DNA of 64,000 nucleotides from Sthenelais limicola (Eukaryota; Annelida; Polychaeta; Phyllodocida; Sigalionidae), in assembly GCA_942159475.1 (NCBI GenBank), contig OW804097.1:57556986-57620985 (forward strand), read 5' to 3'. Under the pieces are notes generated by a model. It did no database searches. It was not told the DNA's origin and saw nothing but the letters and a program-made list of their open reading frames with translations. Below, piece by piece: positions 58,225 through 64,000 of this stretch. The first letter of the stretch is position 1. Each line of letters starts with the position of its first letter. The position numbers and the translations under genes were made by a program.

Positions 58225-59283
58225 TTTTTTGTTAGATTGATGGTTTTTCATTAATTCAAATTATAGGGGTTATGAAAAATAGGAATTCTCAGGTTTTATA
58301 GTACTATTATCCCCTGTGACACACCGGGAAGCTGCAATTCCTGGGGTGTCACAGGCTAGTAGTATACCCTTGATGAGAACCTAAAATAATTTCAATATGT
58401 CTAACTAGAAAGGAAATGGTAACAAATACTGGAAATCATATAAAGCAACACTTTATTTACATTCATCACTGACACATTTATTACTGTATTTACAATTGTG
58501 TGTGCTTGGCACAGCCAGGCATTGGGGGAGGACTAGCCTCTCATTGCAGATTATTATCGGGCTTAAAATTGTAGTTGACTGAAGCCTCAAAATAAATCAA
58601 AATCAATATGAAACTACCATAATTTATGAACTGAGACATCAAGACAGTATGTATTTTCATATTTTAACCAATAGCTCAACTCACAGAAAATTCACCTGAT
58701 CATCTCATGAATTTTAAACTAAATATTTTACCGAAATAAAAAATTAAAGCAAAGTCAAAATGATCCGCACCCACAAATCACTGTAGGATATCAAGCTAGG
58801 AAGGGCCATATATTATAAAATGCCCAAAATAGGGGAGGGGAGGGGCGAGATGGGGTGAAGGGGTGAGAGGGGGTGAGTGCAGGAGGGGAGGGGCCAATGC
58901 CAATGCTAAATCTCCATAGAGAATATTAATGAATTTACACTTATTTCCTTTGGCTCATAAAACACTGGTACCCTAGTCTTGATACAACATAACCTTTGTA
59001 TCCGGGTAATGGTATTTCAATTCCTGGGTATCAATAACAGGAGTTTACTCATACAATATAATAATTATTATCTCTGTTTCAAAGAAGGCTTCAAATTCAT
59101 TCTAGATGTATATCTTTCAACCATTTTCTAGTTCTCAGAATGAGAGAAATCCCATTGCGTTACACTATATAATTTTATATAATCGTGTTTTTATATACAG
59201 TTCCATTTGCATTTTGCACCAATAGTATAATTTGAGGACAACACTGATCCTCCTTATTACAGTGGCAGGGTCACACTCATAGT
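58225..59283. other. Non-coding region with a G-rich tract
   Basis: No gene seen. GGGG-A-GGGG-A-GGGG-CGAGAT-GGGG at 58832-58855, followed by more G runs to about 58893, fits the G-quadruplex pattern. Confidence 0.6.
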
Positions 59284-59435
59284 CTACTGCAAACTGTTGT
59301 TGATTCTGGAATTCCTGGCTTGTTTGGCCTGGTAGTTTAACTTGGATCCAGCAGCCTGCAGGTTGTGGCAAATAGCAATGGGTATCACTGCATCAATTTT
59401 CTTCTTTTCATTTGGCCTGGTGGTCTTGACTCGCT
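59284..59435 (-). CDS. Possible terminal exon of an unidentified gene
   Basis: On the minus strand a strong pyrimidine-rich acceptor (…CATCCTATTACAG) is followed by 152 bases open in one frame to TAG (plus-strand 59284-59286). The encoded 50 residues are Lys/Arg/Asn-rich with an Ile-Pro-Ile-Ala-Ile-Cys-His segment. The phase needs one base from an upstream exon. The candidate exon at 61494-61647 would supply it. No family recognised. Confidence 0.35.
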
Positions 59436-59789
59436 CTGTAATAGGATGAAAGAGGAAAAATGTTAATCAAATTGAATATTTTTACACTAATTGTTACACA
59501 TATATTGTAAACTCATTTGTAACAAATATTTTTTATATTGATTTAATAATTATTCAACTTGTCACTCATATTATATCATATAATTGATATATTACAGATC
59601 TTACATGGATAGTTCATTTGCAAATGTAAGGAATTATATGCATATTGTGATCAATGGGGTGATTCTAGAAGTCATTTTTACAGACTTCTCAAAATTTGTC
59701 AGACTTTTGTGCTTTAATAAATAGGGTATTTAGGGAATCCAACCAGAAAATCGCTACTGAATTGGATGAATATTTCTCTCTCAGCATCA

Positions 59790-60620
59790 ATTTGAATGTT
59801 AACCCTATTTTTCCTGGGTGCCTACGTCAGGGTAAAATTTGTTGGTTTAAGAACTAAAACTGTGAGGAATTACTGCCATTTAAGAATGAGATTTTACCAT
59901 TATACCCATTCGGACATATTGGATGACATATTTAATGAGTTTTGAGAGGGTCTGTAATGTGTATAGATGTGAAGAAAATGCCCAATGCAGGCACCCACCC
60001 CGACATAGGCACCCCTTTTCCGATGTAGGCACCCCTGCCAATCATTCAGATAAACTGCTGGAAAATATTTAGTTATTTGTCTATAAATTTTGAAGTCATC
60101 ACATTGAGAATCATATGTTTCTTATCAGGGTTGAATAGAGCATATAAAGTCTACTTGCTGGCATCATGGGCCTACATTGTGACAGGTGCCTATGTCAGGG
60201 GGTGCCTACGTCAGGAGGGGGCTGCCTACATCGGGGTAAGGGTTTCTGAACATTTTGGCCAATATTTTCCACCATACATTGCTCATTATGGTCAGAATTT
60301 GAAGTCATTAATACTACACATTGCTCAATAAACACTAAAATGTTTGAAAGATGAATACATGTAGTAGCAGAATAATTAGATAAATTGTACCCCGACGTAG
60401 GCACATGCAGATTTTAGCCAAATTCATTTTCTTTCAAAAGAACTTGCCATGAAAACTTAACGAGGGAGTCACACAAGTAAGGTTTTATTCTATCATGAAT
60501 ATTATTGGCTTAATATCCATATCATAATAACCCTTGTTGGGGGGTAAATTTATATCTTTTTTTACAGACTTTACTGGCCCGACGTAGGCACCCTGTGATT
60601 TTAGCCATATTTTTGTTACC
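59790..60620. repeat. Cluster of MITE-like repeat X copies
   Basis: GTGCCTACGTC(A/G)GGG or its complement occurs near 59818, 59995, 60025, 60186, 60202, 60393 and 60578. The stretch 60170-60430 is an uninterrupted copy of the repeat that is broken at 16140/19515. Confidence 0.8.
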
Positions 60621-60720
60621 CCAAAAATGGCATTAAGAATAATATCTTGTATATTATTCCCAGAATTGAACAAAAAACGCTTAGTAAATGTTTAGGTTCC
60701 TTCTATTAAGTAGAAATTTT

Positions 60721-60855
60721 GAGTGAGTGAGTGAGTGAGAGTGGTTGCTTTACGCCCCTATCAACACATTTAAGAGTGTTCTATGAAGGGCGGGAGAGCT
60801 GAGAGGGAGGCAGTTTATGATCATACCCAGGAAAAAGAAATAGATAAGACATGAA
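60721..60855 (-). repeat. SINE-like repeat, second copy
   Basis: GAGTGAGTGAGTGAGTGAG, then GGTTGCTTTACGCCCCTATC and GAGGGAGGCAGTTTATGATC; on the minus strand it matches the insert at 39394-39570. Confidence 0.8.
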
Positions 60856-61493
60856 TTCACCAATTTCATTGCCTACGTTCTCATTATATTTATTTCATGT
60901 TTTAAAAATGTCAATTTTCACCTATATTTCTTCATTTTATGTATATAATGCAGATGTTTAGATTAATAAACCATATATGGCCCGAAAGCTCGAAGTAGGA
61001 TCTAAATGATGGAAATAAGAAGAAAAAAGTAAGCTCAGTGAACCTTGGAACTAAAAACCGCTGACTGCCCCCATTTCGTGAGAATCGACCATATATGTAA
61101 AAGTCAATAGTTGTTGAAATAAGTGGTAAAATATAAGCCTGTCATTTGCTTGCCTGGCACAATTTCTGATAGCCCAGACAAATGTCAAAATTATAATTGA
61201 CATACAAATATTTACTGGATCGGTCCATCAATGTGACCAGATATTAAACAGAAATCCTCCATATTTGTATAATGGACGTTGAAGACTTCTGGTCACAAAA
61301 TAACCTGAAAAATGTTGCGGTAACTCTAGCTTGCCTAAGCTTGTTTGCAAGCTCATGGGTAAAACAACTTGCAAGCAGCGAGTTTTACTTTCCAAATCGT
61401 CTGGTCAAGCTGCAATTTCAAACACTAGATAAGTATTAGAATCTGCTTACCCCTAAACCCATATAGGATAAATATTCATTATAGACAACTTAC

Positions 61494-61647
61494 TGAAAAC
61501 TGCACCATAGAGCTGTAAGGTCTTGAAAGACACCTTCCTGTTGGCTCCACTGAGGTTGAAAGATTTCCCAGGTGACAAACCATGAGTTTGTTCATGTTGT
61601 TTTTTGTGTCCGCTTTTCGTTGGTACCAGCAACTTGTGCCTGTGACT
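61494..61647 (-). CDS. Possible internal exon of the same unidentified gene
   Basis: 154 bases ending at a TTTTCA|GTAAGT donor; open in the frame that joins the exon at 59284. The acceptor would be GGTAG just after a CAG, which is weak, and two other frames are partly open. His/Lys/Ser-rich product, not recognised. Confidence 0.3.
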
Positions 61648-61651
61648 CTAC

Positions 61652-63020
61652 CTGAAACCCAAAGTAGTATATCAGTATTTTGTATGCATTTCATTAGGAT
61701 TTGCATCATTATCACATCTACATTTTCCATATACATATAATGTTTGAGGTGGAATGTGGAAGAAAAAAGGGTAAACCTATCCAACCCAAAATGGTAGCCA
61801 GAGGGGCACAAGCCATACTAGAGAGGCTCAGGTTATTTAGAAAAGTGGCACAGATGTTTCACCAATAGTTAATGAACATAGGCCTATGTGCGAGACATTG
61901 AAAGCCTTGAAGTTAGGAAAATAAATAAATTCAAGTCCTGGAATAGCTTGAAAACGGCCACTATAGACAGGGAGATTCAAAGAAATGATGATCAATGTTA
62001 TAGTTTTTTATTGCCGGTAGGCCTGAGACAAATTAAATACTTTGCAAATAGGAAACGGTTCACTAAGGTTAGTCCAAAGATCTACCTACCCAACGCCATT
62101 CTGATTGTATCAAGATGAGAAAGGATTGAGAGGGAAACAGAAGTCAATCTAATGAGATGGGACGAGAGGGGTGTATAATTTTATATTAATAGTTCATAAT
62201 GTAGACCTACATAGCCCCCGCCCCTACACACACAAAATATGTAGACCAACTACCAATTTACGGAACTGTGTGGTACTAATGAAATTGGCATCAAAGAAAT
62301 ACTTTGACTTGATTGCACCACCCTCTGCCTCCCCTTAATCAATACATAATTCTCTGGGGAAGGAGGGGAAGAATAACACAAAATCAAATTAAAACAAAAT
62401 CAAATTAAATTCCTTAGACTTACATGCCATTATTCTGTAACCTGGTCCAGCCCATACTTGTAGGCCTACTGACTGCACGTCTTCTGTGTATTGTCATCTC
62501 GTCATTTCTCAAACTGTCTCCATCTCCATGGTTCTTCAGCAATCATCTAATTTTTAAAAAAGTTACCTACAAGAGTAAGGAACATTTATTTCTACCTATA
62601 ATATTGAAATATGCTAATGTCTGGGCTTTATTCAAACGAACCATTGATGCATAGAAGATCCTGACATGGATCTAAAATCCCTAAATATTGTAATAATTTT
62701 TAAATCTTGTCATCTATATAACATAACTACGTTCCTAGATGAAATAAATAGTGAAAACAATTAGAAAATTGTTGAAGTTTAAGCGTTATTCAGCGCGGTG
62801 AATTCCAGATTTGCCAAATCTCACAAAGGCAGCCATCTGCCATACCTTCAAGTTGCATGCAGCATAGCAGGTGCGTTGTGGAATGATATAACCTTTTGCT
62901 TTATGATGAAACCATCCTCAGCCATCATGAATCATATTGTTCTATAGCACCAAAGTTCCTGAAATGATAAGAAAGTGAACTTTATTATAATATATTTTTT
63001 AACATGGCAAGTACATGTAC
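61652..63020. other. Region without recognised genes
   Basis: AT-rich. A minus-strand GTAAGT donor lies at 62431-62436, but the sequence before it has stops in two frames and the phase does not fit the exon at 61494, so no exon is called. Confidence 0.4.
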
Positions 63021-63630
63021 ATATGAGTAATTCTCCCAAACGGGCAGTATTTGAATTCAGGAGGCCGTTGAATCTCTACAATCGTCGGTATACATATAGC
63101 AGGGAATATCAGCATAATGTAGGGGGCGGGGCATAAGTTTGGGGCGGCGGGGGCCAATATTTCGATTCCTACACCTATGATACAAATACCCATATTTTCC
63201 CTATTATTTAGCCATATTTCGGCCTCATTGAACCTGATTAATCAAATGATTTAGTGTTAGAATTAGATATATTACTCACTAATTTGTCTAGCAAAATTAA
63301 ATGAGAAATTAGCTAGACAATGGATGTTGGATGGTAAACGAGAGCCTGGTTCTCTAGCCAGAAGTTTAACTTGATTTTGTAAAAATATCCATATATAATT
63401 ACTATAAAATAACTGTGCTGGAACAGGAGGGTCTCTTTATTTATAATAATTATGGTGTAACGGCGACATTGGTACACAAGCTCTCTTGAATATAACATCA
63501 ATATTTAATAGTATTTATATTTTTCACCATTTTCAAGCAGGCTTAAATAATTATTAGAAAGGTCGAAATTACATATGAATGTTTTTTTAGAAAAAATATT
63601 GGAGATATATCACATGTCGTAACACCAACG
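63021..63630 (+). repeat. Dispersed repeat family Y, copy 3
   Basis: ATATGAGTAATTCTCCCAAA, GATTCCTACACCTATGATAC, AATTATGGTGTAACGGCGAC and CACATGTCGTAACA in the same order as copy 1, with a GGGGGCGGGGC-type G-rich insertion near 63121-63150. Confidence 0.85.
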
Positions 63631-64000
63631 ATCCTATAGCTACACAAAGATATACAACTTGCGCCGCGCGCCATAGGCGGGAGCGTGACGGCGCCAACAG
63701 GCGCGACACTAGCGCCTCCTAGGAGAGTCCGTGGCAGGTTGTTTGCATCAGCATTGCCGTCAATGGGGACTCGGCGGACACTGAGCAGTGATCCTCAATA
63801 TTCATGGAGTAATAAAAATACAATTCAGTTTTCTCACCTATATTACTTGCCCAATATATTTCCAATCAATTTGCACACTTTACAAAGCCAGTTGTAGTTT
63901 TATTATCAAGTTGTGACCATATTTATGTGGACCTTTATGCAGAACAAATGGCGGCCATGCTGCATAGGCTACAATTAGGTCGGTTTTTAGTTGTGTTTTT
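63631..64000. other. GC/CpG-richer window end
   Basis: 63661-63790 is unusually rich in CpG (GCGCCGCGCGCC start) for this window and might be near a promoter, but no exon with splice support is visible before the window ends. Confidence 0.3.

Overview
This is eukaryotic DNA from an animal genome, AT-rich, with large introns. Three host genes split by GT-AG introns are recognisable, separated and interrupted by mobile elements. The repeat types (Helitron with a cysteine-peptidase domain, TTAA-target DNA transposons, GAGTGAGT-headed repeats) and the expanded-type glucose transporter gene fit a marine invertebrate such as an echinoderm, hemichordate, brachiopod or mollusc; the sequence alone does not settle the phylum.

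Region 1 (1-10533) is a Ty3/gypsy-type LTR retrotransposon whose 5' LTR lies just outside the window. It has a tRNA-His primer binding site, a broken gag, a pol broken by frameshifts, an internal deletion and a stop, a 1 kb spacer with a good splice acceptor, an intact 658-codon third ORF (zinc-finger-like plus coiled coil), a polypurine tract and a 479-bp 3' LTR. Region 2 (11954-28066, minus) is the complete five-exon PACRG gene, encoding an axonemal inner-junction protein. Its intron 3 holds a nest of elements: a LINE inside a TIR element inside a small MITE-like repeat.

Region 3 (28067-28756) is a 690-bp gap between divergent start codons that probably acts as a bidirectional promoter. Region 4 (28757-34310, plus) is the complete eight-exon gene for mitochondrial ribosomal protein uS15m (MRPS15). 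Region 5 (34311-37659) is intergenic repeat. Region 6 (37660-40040) is a truncated Helitron whose protein began with a C76-like cysteine peptidase and a Helitron N-terminal zinc domain; it contains a templated duplication and a SINE-like insertion. Region 7 (40041-51538) is repeat-rich, with a piggyBac-like fragment carrying a TTAA end, several dispersed families and a perfect 55-bp palindrome. Region 8 (51539-54713, minus) is a complete three-exon MFS sugar transporter gene of the MFSD4/NaGLT1 type. Region 9 (54714-64000) holds a 1.16-kb TTAA transposon, an array of short hairpins, a G-quadruplex-type tract, possible exons of an unidentified minus-strand gene, and further copies of the dispersed families.

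The host genes are not an operon. The only functional link suggested by layout is shared control of PACRG and MRPS15 by the region between them. The least familiar content is the retrotransposon's intact third ORF, positioned like a spliced env gene but not env-like, together with the AT-hook-rich integrase tail.
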